A stretch of DNA of 64,000 nucleotides from Sternotherus odoratus (Eukaryota; Chordata; Testudines; Kinosternidae): contig JAVMKO010000003.1 of assembly GCA_032164245.1 (NCBI GenBank), positions 12,968,651-13,032,650 of the forward strand. The letters are read 5' to 3'. This document shows, one piece after another, positions 1-10,330 of the stretch (the first letter of the stretch is position 1; every line of letters starts with the position of its first letter). The notes beneath the pieces were generated by a model. It was not told the DNA's origin, did no database searches, and was given only the letters and a program-made list of their open reading frames with translations. The position numbers and the translations under genes are program-made.

Positions 1-53
1 CTGTAAAGGATCCACGCTTGTACTGACATCAGTTATCTACACTCCTTGACGTA

Positions 54-162
54 AGCTTTTTGGGGCAAGGACCATATTATTGTTCTGTGCTTGCACAGCC
101 TCTAACACCATGGAGTTCAAGCCAAGGACTTGGGCTCCTAGGAACTGGTGCAATACAAATGC
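54..162 (+). mobile_element. L2/MIR-type 3' tail fragment
   Basis: The stretch reads like the 3' tail shared by L2-class LINEs and amniote MIR SINEs: a taagct...ggggcaaggac opening, a ttgttctgtg core, then a tctaacaccatgg block and an atacaaat end. Similar tails recur at 8286-8403 and 43783-43905. Only the tail survives, so LINE versus SINE cannot be decided. Confidence 0.5.
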
Positions 163-840
163 TCCTACAAACCACAATTCAGAATGATGAAGGACTGAAT
201 GCAATGGGTGGAGTAATACCACATTTATCTGCAGGTGAGTTCAACTTGAGCAAATCTGACAGACTAGAAAGAGACCTGGCAGGAGCTAATTCAGAATAAA
301 TTGCAGTGAACACTGCTTGGTTAGTTGGAATCAGGATGATTTTTAAGTTGAGTGGAAAAGCTTAATTACTCATCTCCTTTATTTATCTCTCATCAGAAAG
401 TATTGATGTAATGAGTCAAGAGAAGAAATGATGGCTGTGTTTAATTAAAGGCTCGTTAACGCATGAGAGAGTGAGAGCTTTAGAAGTATGTTACTAATTA
501 TTCATTTATAGACTGATCCCTTATTATTTATAGACTGGTCCCTTATCGCATCATTAATGATAGTGAGAGTGATTTGCCACAGCACCCTGTCCACCCACCG
601 CCTGTTTCTTCTCCAACTTTTCCTTTTGATGTTAACCATCCTGTTATTTTTAACTAACATTTAGGACGTTATTAATGAGTTTAAATCCAGAACTGCCAAA
701 TGTTATTTGTGCTCATCTTTTCTCCTTCTGTCCTCGCTCAGCCCCCTGGGATGTAATCCTGCCCTAATGGATAGCAGCCGTACTGGGAGCAACAAGACAA
801 ATTTGGTGGGGAATGGAGCAGTGACAGTTTTACAGCAGTA
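163..840. other. Unassigned AT-rich intergenic DNA
   Basis: I recognise no repeat family, splice-bounded reading frame or RNA gene here. The 480-760 part is AT-rich with short runs such as ttattaatgag; it could be unique sequence, but nothing in the window alone shows function. Confidence 0.4.
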
Positions 841-866
841 AGAACTGCTGTCGTGCCCATTCAGGG

Positions 867-2979
867 TTGTATGGCTCAGACTTAGAAAGAGTCCAGGAGA
901 GCTGGCTGTATTTTAAAGAATCCTTATTGAGTTTGCAGGAACAAACCATCCCGATGTGTAGAAAGAATAAGTATGGCAGGCTAGCAGTTTGGCTTAACAG
1001 TGAAATCCTTGCTGATATTAAATGCAAAAACAAAGCTTACAAGAAGTGGAAGACTGGACAAATGACCAGGGAGGTGTATAAAAATATTGCTCAGGCATGC
1101 AGGAGTGAAATCAGGAAGGCCAAATCACACTTGGAGTTGCAGCTAGCAAGGTATATTAAGTGTAACAAGAAGGGTTTCTTCAGGTATGTTAGCAACAAAA
1201 AGAAAGTCAAGAAAAGTGTGGGCCCCTTACTGAATGAAGGAAGCAACCTAGTGACAGAGGATGTGGAAAAAGTCAATGTACTAAATGCTTTTTTTTGCCT
1301 CTGTCTTCATGAACAAGGTCAGCTCCCAGATTACTGCACTGGGCAGCACAGCATGGGGAGGAGGTGACCAGCCCTCTGTGGAGAAAGAAGTGGTTCAGGA
1401 CTATTTAGAAAAGCTGGACGAGCACAAGTCCATGGGGCCGGATGCGCTGCATCCGAGGGTGCTAAAGTAGTTGGCAGATATGATTGCAGAGCCATTGGCA
1501 AACCATATTTGAAAACTCATGGTGATCGGGAGAGGTCCTGGATGACTAGAAAAAGGCTAATGTAATGCCCATCTTTTAAAAAGGGAAGAAGGAGGATCCG
1601 GGGAACTACAGTCAGCCTCACTTCAGTCCTTGAGGTGTGGAAAAGTCACGGAGTAGGTCCTCAAGGAATCAATTCTGAAACACAAAGGGCTGGTTTTCAC
1701 TATGGGGGGTGGGAATCGACTGCAGATACGCAACTTCAGCTACGTGAATCACATAGCTGAAGTTTGCAAATCTGCAGCTGACTTACCTGCCGTCCTCACG
1801 GCAGCGGCAGTCGGTGGCGTGCTCCCCCGTCGACTCCAGCTTGTGTCTTCCAGCAAGATGGAGTTCTGGAGTCAATGGGGGCGCCGCAGGTGATCGATTT
1901 CTCGCATCTTCACCAGACGTGATAAATCGATCGCTAACAGATCAATCGCTACCCACCGATCTGGCAGGTAGTGAAGACCAGCCCTTAGAGGAGAGGAAAG
2001 TGATCAGAAACAATCAGCATGGATTCACCAAGGGCAAATCATGCCTGACTAGCCTAATTGCCTTCTTTGATGAGATAACTGGATCTGTGGATGAGGGGAA
2101 AGCACTGGGTGTGTTATTCCTAGACTTTAGCAAAGATTTTGGTATGGTCTCCCACAGAATTCTTGCCAGCAAGTTAAAGAAGTATGGGCTGGATGAAAGG
2201 ACCATAAGGTGGATAGAAAGTTGGCTGGATCATCGCGCTCAATGGGTAATGATCAATGGCTCCATGTCTAGTTGGCAGCTGGTATCAAGTGGAGTGCCCC
2301 AAGTGTGGGTCCTGGGGACGGTTTTGTTCAATATCTTTATCAATGATCTGGAGGATGCTGTGGAGTGCACCCTCAGCAAGTTTGCAGATGACACTAAGCT
2401 GGGAGGAGTGGTAGATATGCTTGAGGGTAGGGATACGATACAGAGGGACCTAGACAAATTAGAGGATTGGGCCAAAAGAAATTTGATGCGGTTCAACAAA
2501 GAAAACTGCAGAGTCCTGCACTTAGGATGGAAGAATCCCATGTACTGCTACAGACTAGGGACTGAATGGCAAGGCAGCAGTTCTCCTGAAAAGACCTAGA
2601 GGTTACAATGGACGAGAAGCTGGACATGAGTCAACAGTGTGCCCTTTTTGCCAAGAAGGCTAATGGCATTTTGGGCTGTATAAGTAGGGGCATTGCCAGC
2701 AGATTGAGGGATGTGATCATTCCCCTCTATTTGACATTGGTGAGGCCTCATCTGGAGTACTGTGTCCAGTTTTGGGGCCCACACTACAAAAAGGATGTGA
2801 AAAAATTGGAAAGAGTTCAGAGGAGGGCAACAAAAATTATTAGGGGGCTGGAGCACATGACTTATGAGGAGAGGCTGAGATTATTTAGTCTGCAGAAGAG
2901 AAGGATGAGGGGGAATTTGACAGTTGCTTTCAGCTATCTGAGAGGGCGTTCAAAAGAGGATGGATCTAGAGTCTTCTAG
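867..2979 (+). pseudogene. CR1 ORF2 remnant (reverse transcriptase)
   Basis: This is decayed CR1 ORF2, normally an endonuclease-RT polyprotein that copies CR1 RNA by target-primed reverse transcription. Segment 867-1367 holds the linker (KKGFFRYVSNKKK, VGPLLNEGSNLVTED). The frame shifts near 1290 and continues to a TAG at 1468 (GPDALHPRVLK, then stop). From 1985 to 2599 the RT motifs follow: QHGFTKGKSCLT, motif A LFLDFSKDF, motif B SGVPQVWVLG (usual form SGVPQGSVLG), and an intact motif C FADD near 2385. Another frameshift near 2600 leads into the C-terminal part ([19 protein letters not shown]). The open frame starting at 1814 begins inside the MITE, so its first 57 residues are not CR1. At least three breaks exclude function. 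Confidence 0.9.
1687..1984. mobile_element. PIF/Harbinger-like MITE inside CR1
   Basis: The element has inverted ends GGGCTGGTTTTCACTA and TAGTGAAGACCAGCCC and internal gatcgattt/aaatcgatc blocks shared with the copies at 14233-14464 and 53970-54256. CR1 sequence resumes directly on both sides. Flanking triplets are aaa on the left and tta on the right, a degraded 3-bp target site where the two sister copies keep TAA and TTA. There is no coding capacity, so it was moved by a transposase made elsewhere. Family assignment rests on the 3-bp target site and is an inference. Confidence 0.78.
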
Positions 2980-3279
2980 ACTGTTCTCAGTGGTAGCAGA
3001 TGACAGAACAAGGAGTAATGGTCTCAGGTTGCAGTGAGGGAGGTTTAGGTTGGATATTAGGAAAAACCTTTTCACTAGGAGGGTGGTGAAGCACTGGAAT
3101 GGGTTAATTAGGGTGGTGGTGGAATCTCCTTCCTTAGAGGTTTTTAAGGTCAGGCTTGACAAAGCCCTGGTTGGGATGATTTAGTGGGGGTTGGTCCTGC
3201 TTTGAGCAGGGGGTTGCACTAGATGACCTCCTGAGGTCCCTTCCAACCCTAATATTCTATGATTCTATTATTCTATAAC

Positions 3280-3896
3280 TAGGTAGCTGGAACATTAACC
3301 TTGGAAGGGAGTGCTACAGATCGTGTATGCAACAACCAGAGCACAGAAAAAAGGGAGCACAGGAAGAAAACATTAATGCAAGCCCAATTTTTAAAGAAAT
3401 CGTGAACCAGGACTCCCAAAATGAGATTAAAATTTCACAAATTTAAAGCCAAAGAAAAAAAATGTTGGGGTCTTATGTCTTCTGGTGTCATAGTCTTTGG
3501 AGTTCATGTTTGCAAGTTCTTCTGCACCACAACGATGGCTTGAAACGTCTTATGTCTAAAAGTGAAAGCTGAGATTCTCACATAGTCACAGGCTGATAAA
3601 AATCACAAGAGCTGGCAATAAAGGGAGAATTGGAGGGTCCTGTGCTAGGACAACCAGAAATGCAACATCATTCCCAGCTCTGTGTATCTAAGGTTTAAGA
3701 TAGCCACAAACAGCATCTCTGGAGGAATCGAATTTAGGTGTCCACAGAACACTGACTTAGAAATTCCAATGGAACCAGTAAGGGCTCCATCAAAATCAGC
3801 ATCACACTCCACCAATGTGCGGCTCCGGACGTGCGTAGTGTGTCCATTATCTGACAGCCACAAAAACTTACAGTGGGATTGCATAAAACTGCAAAT
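3280..3896. other. Unassigned intergenic DNA
   Basis: No element or gene is recognised between the CR1 end and the solo LTR. Short open frames on both strands lack family similarity. Confidence 0.4.
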
Positions 3897-3901
3897 GCTT
3901 C

Positions 3902-4639
3902 TGTCAGGATTGCCTCCCCACTCTGAACTCTAGGGTAAAGATGTGGGGACCCGTATGAAAACAGAAATAACCCCCCAAGCTTATCTTACCAGCTTAGGTT
4001 AAAACTTTTCCCCAGAACACAAACTTCTCCAGTGTCTGGGCTTGGAATATCACTGCCACCACCAATTTAAGCCCACAAAACAATGGGTTAGGGTAAATTG
4101 GAACCCCCCTTTAGTACCCCCCAAATCTCCTCCCTTTACCTGGGAGAGGCTTGAGAAGCAGAGAAAATAAACCCTCACTTTCTGTGAGATGTGCCTGATC
4201 CAAAACCAGGATCTATCCAATGGAAACAAGCAGTCAGAGTCCTAAAAGAAAGATTTTAATTAAAGAAAAAGGGAAAAGAATAAATCCCTTGTACAGAAAT
4301 CAATGGAAAAAAAACCCTGCATCACACAGCACTATTGATCCCTCCCTGGGAATTCTTCCTTTGCTTGTGGATCAATTATCAAGTGATACAGTTCAAGCAT
4401 ACAATTCATTTACTACTGAACTTGACTTGTTAGAAGATTATAGATAGGTAGAGTAGAGACATAGGTGTGGTTCATCCTATAGCCAGAGCAAACAGCGAGA
4501 GAGAGAGCTAAACCGAAACTGAAAACTCTTTGTCTCCAAGGTTGATTAGCATCTCCGGTTCGTCATCCCAGCTCAGGTTACTCTCAGGTTAACCCTTTAC
4601 AGGTAAAAAGTAATTCTATGCTACTTTCTACTTATGACA
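3902..4639. mobile_element. Solo LTR with 5-bp TSD
   Basis: The insert starts TGTCAGGATT and ends CTTATGACA, so it has the TG...CA ends of a long terminal repeat with an inverted TGTC/GACA terminus. It is flanked by a perfect 5-bp duplication GCTTC at 3897-3901 and 4640-4644. The interior (atgtggggacc, agcttaggttaaaac, ttaaccctttacaggt) resembles a common turtle LTR family as I remember it. No internal retroelement sequence or second LTR is present, so it is a recombined solo LTR. A 5-bp duplication fits Ty3/Gypsy or some endogenous retroviruses; orientation is not settled. Confidence 0.85.
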
Positions 4640-4649
4640 GCTTCAATAC

Positions 4650-5066
4650 TAGATCTGAGTGGGAAACAGTTTTCCCATCCCTATAACATTTTAAAGATTG
4701 TGAAAAAAATTCCAGTTCTGAATTGGGATATAAAAGTGATATTGAAAATATTTTCCATGAACCAAAATTTTGTGGTGTTCAGGTCAGTCAAAACATTTTT
4801 GTTTTGATTTCAATCTTTTTTTTTAAGCTTTTGGGGTATTTTTAGTGGAAATGTATAAAACTTACAAACAAAAATTAATTTTGAAAACGTTAAAACAGGA
4901 TGTTTCAACAATTGTGAAGCTTCTTCCCAACCCCAAATACTTCTTCTTTTTTTTTTTTTTTTTTTTGAGTAAGGAACAGTTTTCCACAAACTGTTTTAGT
5001 TTAAAGAAACTATTGTGTTTTTTTGTTTGTTTGTTTTAAAGGAAAAACATCCCAACCAGCTGTTCA
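4650..5066. mobile_element. AT-rich DNA-transposon fragment
   Basis: The stretch is rich in ttttcc/ggaaaa runs and ends ggaaaaacatcccaaccagct, like the better copy at 6524-7272. It includes a poly-T run at about 4946-4966. The left end is not resolved. It probably derives from the same non-autonomous family, but divergence is high. Confidence 0.45.
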
Positions 5067-5757
5067 GGACACTTTAGAACAGTACTTATCCAAGTTAGGT
5101 TTACAAATACAGCTGCATTAAAGCTGCGTATAATTAAGGTTTTGTAGGCAAATTTACTTTTACTTGGAGCATTAAGTTTTCAGATTACAGTGCCTATAAT
5201 AGTGAGAAGTATTAATGCTGCAATATGCTATCTTGTTTTATCAGCCACAGTGACATTTAACATGTGCATGTTCTCAACTGCTAACATTCAGCAAAAGTTA
5301 ATTTAGGCCACAAGAAACTCAAATTGGAAAATGAAGAGGGAAATATTTTATTATTATTTTTTAGGCCATGAGAAACTTAAGTCATTATTTGTTCAGGGAG
5401 TTAGTGGTCTGATCTACTTAGTTGGCCTTGAAGGTCTTATGTAATGACAGATAAAAATAAAAGGGTTGCAAGAAATTAATAGGCAGATCAAATACTAACA
5501 GCAAAACTGGAGCACTTCTCTAGATCCTGATCCAAAACCCAGTAATATCAATGGGGCAAATCCAGAGGGCTGGAGCATTTGGCATGGAAAGTTTGGGATA
5601 TACAAGGAATTGAAAATCAGGTCCCTAAATCTTTTCAGTGTCAGAATGGGAATTTATCACTGGGCTAAAATGTGAAGACTTGTAGATCTCTATATACAAG
5701 GGGCCAAATTTCAGCTGTCGTATCTTAATATGCAGTGTCGTGTTCCCAGGATATTGG
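5067..5757. other. Unassigned intergenic DNA
   Basis: Nothing recognisable apart from simple AT-rich tracts. No coding or RNA gene evidence. Confidence 0.4.
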
Positions 5758-5870
5758 AGAGACAAGGTGGATGAGGTAGTATCTGTTACTGGACCAACTT
5801 CTGTTGGTAAGAGAGACAAGCTGCACGCAACACTCCTCACTCCTCACCCATCTTGTCTCTCTACTATCCT
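5758..5870 (-). mobile_element. Penelope-like tail, short foldback
   Basis: The plus strand reads gagacaaggtggatgagg, then gttactggaccaacttctgttggt, then an inverted partner ccatcttgtctctct. This is the tail of the PLE at 17918-19753, present here as a short inverted pair without coding sequence. PLEs commonly leave such inverted partial copies. No clear target duplication was found. Confidence 0.65.
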
Positions 5871-6149
5871 AGGGTAAATCCAAAGTAACTCTGTTGTCAT
5901 CTGTGGCGTGACTCCACATTTACACAAGCTCAAAATTGGACCCTCAAACAACAAAGTTTCCCCATAAGACTGTAGTTAAAAGGACTTTTTAAAAGTATTT
6001 TAAAAACTTTTTAAAGTCATTTGTCAGTCATCTGGATATTTGTGACTAATGATTCCACATAACAATAAGTCCCCAATTGCATTTTCCTCATAAAACCAGA
6101 TCTACTGCTTACCTTACTCATGTGTAGGTTATACTAAAAAAAAAAATTT

Positions 6150-6297
6150 TTTTTAAATGGAAAGACCTTGAAAGGTCATCAAGGTCAGTCTCCTGCCTAC
6201 ACTAGCAGGACCAAGTACTGTCCCCGACATATTTGTTTTTGCCCCCAATCCCTAAATGGTCCCCTCAAGGATATCCCTCCCCCCTCATCTTATCTCT
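6150..6297 (-). mobile_element. Cry-type tRNA-derived SINE fragment
   Basis: In reverse orientation this carries the middle and CR1-like tail of the Cry SINE: gaaaggtcatcaaggtca, then ctagcaggaccaagtactg, then atggtcccctcaagga. The tRNA-like head is missing or too diverged. It matches the better minus-strand copy at 38233-38423 block by block. Confidence 0.75.
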
Positions 6298-6523
6298 GCC
6301 TTAATGCTCCTGGGCAGTACGGCTTTTTGGCTTTTTGATACTTGCTAAATGTAGACACCTCAATAAAAAGGGATTACTGAAATATATGTTTGAAATGGTT
6401 CTTGCCGTGAATTTTGTTTTGTTGCAGGTATAGCTAGGTAGATCCTGATACTGCGAAACCAGCCCTGTGCTGCATGGGTAAGCTGAGGGGCTGTATGTGG
6501 CAGGGAGGGGGACATAATTAATA

Positions 6524-7272
6524 TAGCTGGTCAAAAATAATGACTGGAATTTCCATCCTGAGGGAAACTTCAATACTTTCAAAATTATTTTTGTTATGAT
6601 ATAAAAAATTACAGAATGTAAAATTCTGAAAAAATTCAATTCAGAACTCTCAAAATGAAGTGTTTTGACATGTCCAATTAAAATGAAACTTTTTGAAATT
6701 ATTTTCTTTTAATTTCCTAAATTATTTTCTTTTAATTTATTTAACCAGCTGAAAACAATTCCTTTTTTTGTCCATTTTACTTTAATCAGCATCCTCCTGA
6801 GCTATCATGGGGCTTCATAGGACTTTTAGTTTGGGCGCCTCATGTTCCTCTTCTCCTCTATGGGCTGGGCTCCCCCATTAGAATACATATCCCATGATGC
6901 ACTATGATCATGCAACTCCCATGTTGCATCATGTAGAGTCAATCAGAGGTGACTGCAAAGTATCATGGGAGATGTAGTCCAGCCAAGAACCAACCCATAA
7001 AGGAGATGGGTACATGAAGCACCCAAACTACGATTCCCATCAGGCACCACGACAACTCAAACAGACACAGCTTAATGTTGAACTTTCCCACAATGAAATG
7101 TTTCCATTTGTTTTGACAAACCAAAATATTTTAAATTGGGTCAACATGACCCAAAAATGAAATACTTCATTTCAGTTTTCCCAAACAAAAATCTAAAAAT
7201 GTTGGCACTGTTTGTGGAAACTGCCTTTTCTTTTTAAAAATAGAAAAGGATGGAAAATTTCCCAACCAGCTT
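6524..7272. mobile_element. AT-rich DNA transposon with promoter-like core
   Basis: The ends are inverted: tagctggtc...ggaatttccatcc on the left, and ggatggaaaatttcccaaccagct on the right. The interior is AT-rich with alternating AAATTTT runs apart from a 6820-7060 core. That core holds several TTCCCATGATGC-like blocks and a ctacgattcccat block (see findings). No transposase frame exists. hAT is a guess from the look of the ends; no clean target duplication is visible. Confidence 0.55.
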
Positions 7273-7475
7273 TAGCTAGTAGCTGCTTGAAGCCAGCATA
7301 GAAGCCACCATGAAGACTGTTCTGCATGATACATATATCAAAGCCAAGCCAAATCAGAGCTTGTGGGGGCTGAGGAGGGAACTGGTGGCAAGTCCCATTA
7401 GAGGATGAAATATGGAAAGCCAGGAGTACATGGCTGCTGCAGTGACTGGATCTCAGATACGTAAGATTGTAGCTA

Positions 7476-7983
7476 CCGTATTTTTCGTCTTATAGGACGC
7501 TCCGGCCTATAAGACGTCCCCTCGTTTTTTAATAAAAAATCCGGACAAAAAAAAAAAAAAAAAAAAAGCGCCTCGCTCTCCCGTCCCCGCTGCGCGGGCG
7601 GGCTGCCGAGGTTCCCCCCTCCCCGCCGCGGGCGGGCTGCCGGGAGCGTCCCGGTTCCCCCCTCCCCGCCGCGGGCGGGCTGCCGAGGTTCCCCCCTCCC
7701 CACCGCGGGCGGGCTGCCGGGAGCGTCCCGGTTCCCCCCTCCCCGCCGCGGGTGGGCTGCCGGGAGTGTTCCCGGCAGCCCGCCCGCGGCGGGGAGGGGG
7801 GAACCGGGACGCTCCCGGCAGCCCGCCCGCGGCGGGGAGGGGGGAACCTCGGCAGCCCGCCCGCGCGGCGGGGACGGGAGAGCGAGGCGCTTTTTTTTTT
7901 TTTTTTTTTTTTTTTTTTCCCCCTATAAGACACACCAACTTTCCCCCCCCCGTTTTGGGCGTCTTATAGGGCGAAAAATACGG
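7476..7983. mobile_element. TA-flanked palindromic GC-rich MITE (copy 1)
   Basis: The inverted ends CCGTATTTTTCG and CGAAAAATACGG are flanked by TA at 7474-7475 and 7984-7985. Next inside lie cctataagacg/cgtcttatag blocks, then a poly-A run (about 7547-7567) and a matching poly-T run (about 7891-7918). The GC-rich centre (7568-7890) is a near-perfect hairpin of roughly 45-bp units built from gcgggcgggctgccg and cccctccccgccgc. The TA target fits Tc1/mariner-like transposases. Arginine/glycine/proline-rich open frames in it are artefacts of the repeat. Confidence 0.88.
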
Positions 7984-8285
7984 TAAGTATTACAGCCTCT
8001 AAAAAAGACGTCAAAACAGTTTATACTCTACACTGTGTATTTTAAGGACCTAGAGGGAGTGTTGGAAGGGGTGCGGGGCCCTGCCCACAGAAGCTACCCA
8101 CAGATCCTATGAATGTAGGATAGCTGCTTTACACAGTGATTCTGCCTTAATGAAGAAAAACAACGAGGCAGAATTCAGTCAGATGGGTGTATGAATCCCT
8201 TATCCTCAGCTGAGCTTACTGCAGAAAAAATTCCCTTTTATTGCATTGAGCAATCCTGTTTGCTGTAGCTATGTTACATCTGGTC
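7984..8285. other. Unassigned intergenic DNA
   Basis: No recognisable repeat or gene. Confidence 0.4.
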
Positions 8286-8403
8286 TATAAGCATCGCAAG
8301 GCATGAACTTTTTGTTCTGTGTTTATATAGCACCGAGCATAATGGGTCCCTGATGTATGACAGGGGTTCCTAGGTGGTTACTACAATAGAAATAATAAAT
8401 AAA
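8286..8403 (+). mobile_element. L2/MIR-type 3' tail fragment
   Basis: The tail reads tttttgttctgtgttt, then agcaccgagcataatgggtc, then ggttcctaggtgg and an AATAAATAAA end. It is the same tail type as at 54-162 and is better preserved here. Confidence 0.55.
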
Positions 8404-8884
8404 AATACTTTATTAATTAGGCCCTACTGAAATCCTCAGGGAAGATTTTATGTGCTGTTGCCTCAGACCTGATACATTTGTCTAATAGCAAGGTTTATCA
8501 TCTGACCAGACAAACTGCAGACAGTCAACGACTTATATTCACACATCAGACTTTTCCATTTGCTGACAAGGCATCTGTGTTTGGATATGCTTGGCAGGAT
8601 CACAGTTTTCACTGCAGTACTGTTTAGACAACTGAAGAATTCAGGTGATACTCAGGACACATGCATACATTAAAATGGCCTCTAAAGAGGACCAGAGGGT
8701 AAGAAGAGATGTGGATATGACCTATAATAAAAGGATGTAAAAGCTGTGCTGAACGCCCTACTTTGTGGTGCAGATATTACAAATCTTACTTGTACTCCAT
8801 TGATGGCTCTGTGTAGGCAACAGCAGCACTGATATTCTGGTTAGGAAGGATACCCGAGTAGTTTTACTACCCAGTGTTACCACT
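8404..8884. other. Unassigned intergenic DNA
   Basis: AT-rich with no recognised feature. Confidence 0.4.
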
Positions 8885-9156
8885 GGCTCTGGTCTAGATT
8901 GAAAAATTAGATTGACCTAGCTATGTTGCTCAGGGATGAGAAAAATGTACACCCGCAAGTGCCATAGTTAGGTCAACCAAACCCGTCATAAAGAAGCAGC
9001 CACGATGAGAGAAGCTACCATAGCAAGCCTCTCTCAGAGCCATGGATTGGCTATAGCAATGGAAAAAACCCTTCTATTCCGGTAGGAATCCTCTACACTG
9101 TGGTGCTATAGCCGCACAGCGGCAGCACTGGAGCATTTATAGTGTAGACAAGCCCT
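8885..9156. mobile_element. Harbinger-like MITE
   Basis: The right end reads tatagtgtagacaagccctg and the left end ggctctggtctagattg, an eroded inverted match. The interior has paired gattgacctagctatg/catagttaggtcaacc blocks, typical of the GTCTACACT-ended MITEs in this window. Borders are accurate to a few bases only. Confidence 0.6.
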
Positions 9157-9359
9157 GATCAAAGACATTCCAACAAAACATTTGTCAGAATTGGATGATT
9201 TGTAAAAAAAATAAAAAAATAAATCCAACTATTGCACAGAAATGGATTGATTTCAGTGAAGTTGTACGTTACACTGTTCAAGAGATCAAGCTAAATGGGT
9301 CTTAGAGATCTATGTTCTGTTCCTGAGATTTTTCCGACTTCTAGTTCTGGTGCAACAAC
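9157..9359. other. Short unassigned stretch
   Basis: No feature seen. The 3' edge contains the left target duplication of the next insert. Confidence 0.4.
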
Positions 9360-9368
9360 GAAGCAGTA

Positions 9369-9587
9369 ACAGAGTCCTGTGGCACCTTAAAGACTAACTA
9401 AAGTATTGAAGCATAAGCTTTTGTGGGCTAATACCCACTTCGTCGGATGCAAGCAGTCATCCGACGAAGTGGGTATTAGCCCACGAAAGCTTATGCTTCA
9501 ATACTTTAGTTAGTCTTTAAGGTGCCACAGGACTCTTTGTTACCTCTGCTGTTCCAGACTAACACAGCTACCTCTCTGATTCTTAAG
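9369..9587. mobile_element. Foldback PLE-like insert, 9-bp TSD
   Basis: Two arms of about 85 bp face each other around a loop near 9450-9457. The right arm reads catccgacgaagtgggtatt, then cgaaagcttatgcttc, then ttagtctttaaggtgcc, and runs on to acctctctgattct. Matching GAAGCAGTA sits at 9360-9368 and 9588-9596, a 9-bp duplication. The same sequence family is inserted at 9998-10320, 33328-33426 and about 55395-55588 with other duplication lengths. This suggests target-primed retrotransposition with inversion. Assignment to Penelope-like elements is from memory; the sequence lacks coding capacity. Confidence 0.75.
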
Positions 9588-9717
9588 GAAGCAGTACACA
9601 CTCATAGATCCATTGAACCTAAAATCTTACCATTGATTTTGCAATGAGAGTCAAACCTGAGAAAGCTGAATTCATTGAGATTACAGGCTTTCCAAACTTC
9701 AGAATCTACAAATATTC

Positions 9718-9925
9718 TGGGCCTTCTCAAACTGGGGGGTCGGAACCCATCAGGGGGTTGCAAATTAATACATGGGGGGTCACGAGCTCTCACCCCTGCT
9801 TTGCATCCAGTATTTATAATGGAATTAAATATATTAAAAAGTGTTTTTAATTTATAAGGGAGGGTTCGCACTCAGAGGCTTGCTATGTGAAAAGGGTAAC
9901 CAGTACAAAAGTTTGAGAACCACTG
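9718..9925. mobile_element. hAT non-autonomous element
   Basis: The inverted ends are ccttctcaaactgg and aagtttgagaaccactg (reverse complement CAGTGGTTCTCAAACTT), the Charlie-type hAT terminus. The interior gggggtcggaacccatcagg and gaggcttgctatgtgaaa resemble a common turtle hAT MITE. Flanks aaatattc (9710-9717) and aaatagac (9926-9933) match at 6 of 8 bases, consistent with an eroded 8-bp duplication. Confidence 0.8.
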
Positions 9926-9997
9926 AAATAGACTCCTACATAGAAATTCACCAATACCTTCCAAAGGGAACATACAACAGTTCACATAGCTCTGCTA

Positions 9998-10320
9998 AGA
10001 ATCAGAGAGGTAGCCGTGTTAGTCTGGAATAGCAGAGGTAACAAAGTCCTGTGGCACCTTAAAGACTAACTATAAAGTATTGAAGCATAAGCTTTCGTGG
10101 GCTAATACCCACTTCGTCGGATGCAAGCAGTGGAAGTGTCCAGAGGCAGGTATAGAAAAGTAGGCAAGAACCAGGTGGGAGGTAAAAAGGTTAGTTCAAT
10201 TAGGCTGAACCAGCTTGTTATCTCCGATCAGGGAGGGTGGGTTATTCTTCTAGCATTTGAATGGGGGGTGTCAACATGGAGAGAGGAGAAGCTATTTTTG
10301 TAATTAGCAAGCCATTTGAT
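9998..10320 (-). mobile_element. PLE-like insert, 10-bp TSD
   Basis: This insert begins aatcagagaggtagccgtg and continues with ggcaccttaaagactaac, gcataagctttcgtgg and cacttcgtcggatgcaag, the reverse complement of the family seen in the 9.4-kb foldback. AGCTCTGCTA occurs at 9988-9997 and again at 10321-10330, a perfect 10-bp target duplication that fixes both borders. It is the longest copy of this family in the window (323 bp) and extends into sequence absent from the others (10135-10320). No domain is recognisable. Confidence 0.8.
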
Positions 10321-10330
10321 AGCTCTGCTA

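Larger units (their letters stand above)
845..3279 (+). mobile_element. CR1 LINE, 5'-truncated, with nested MITE
   Basis: This is a CR1 LINE on the plus strand. It covers the linker after the endonuclease, the reverse transcriptase (RT), the C-terminal part and the 3' UTR. The 3' end is diagnostic: gatgacctcctgaggtccc followed by a short ATTCTATGATTCTAT-type tail ending near 3279. The 5' end is ragged, as usual for CR1, and lies near 845. A Harbinger-like MITE at 1687-1984 splits the RT region. The copy is fairly young by its similarity to the turtle CR1 consensus as I remember it, but frameshifts and stops kill it. Confidence 0.92.

Noticed and set aside
7473..7969. Open frames in the GC-rich palindrome (and the like at 29614-30086)
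   Set aside because: Poly-Lys/Phe ends come from A/T runs, and the rest from GC units; frames exist on both strands equally.
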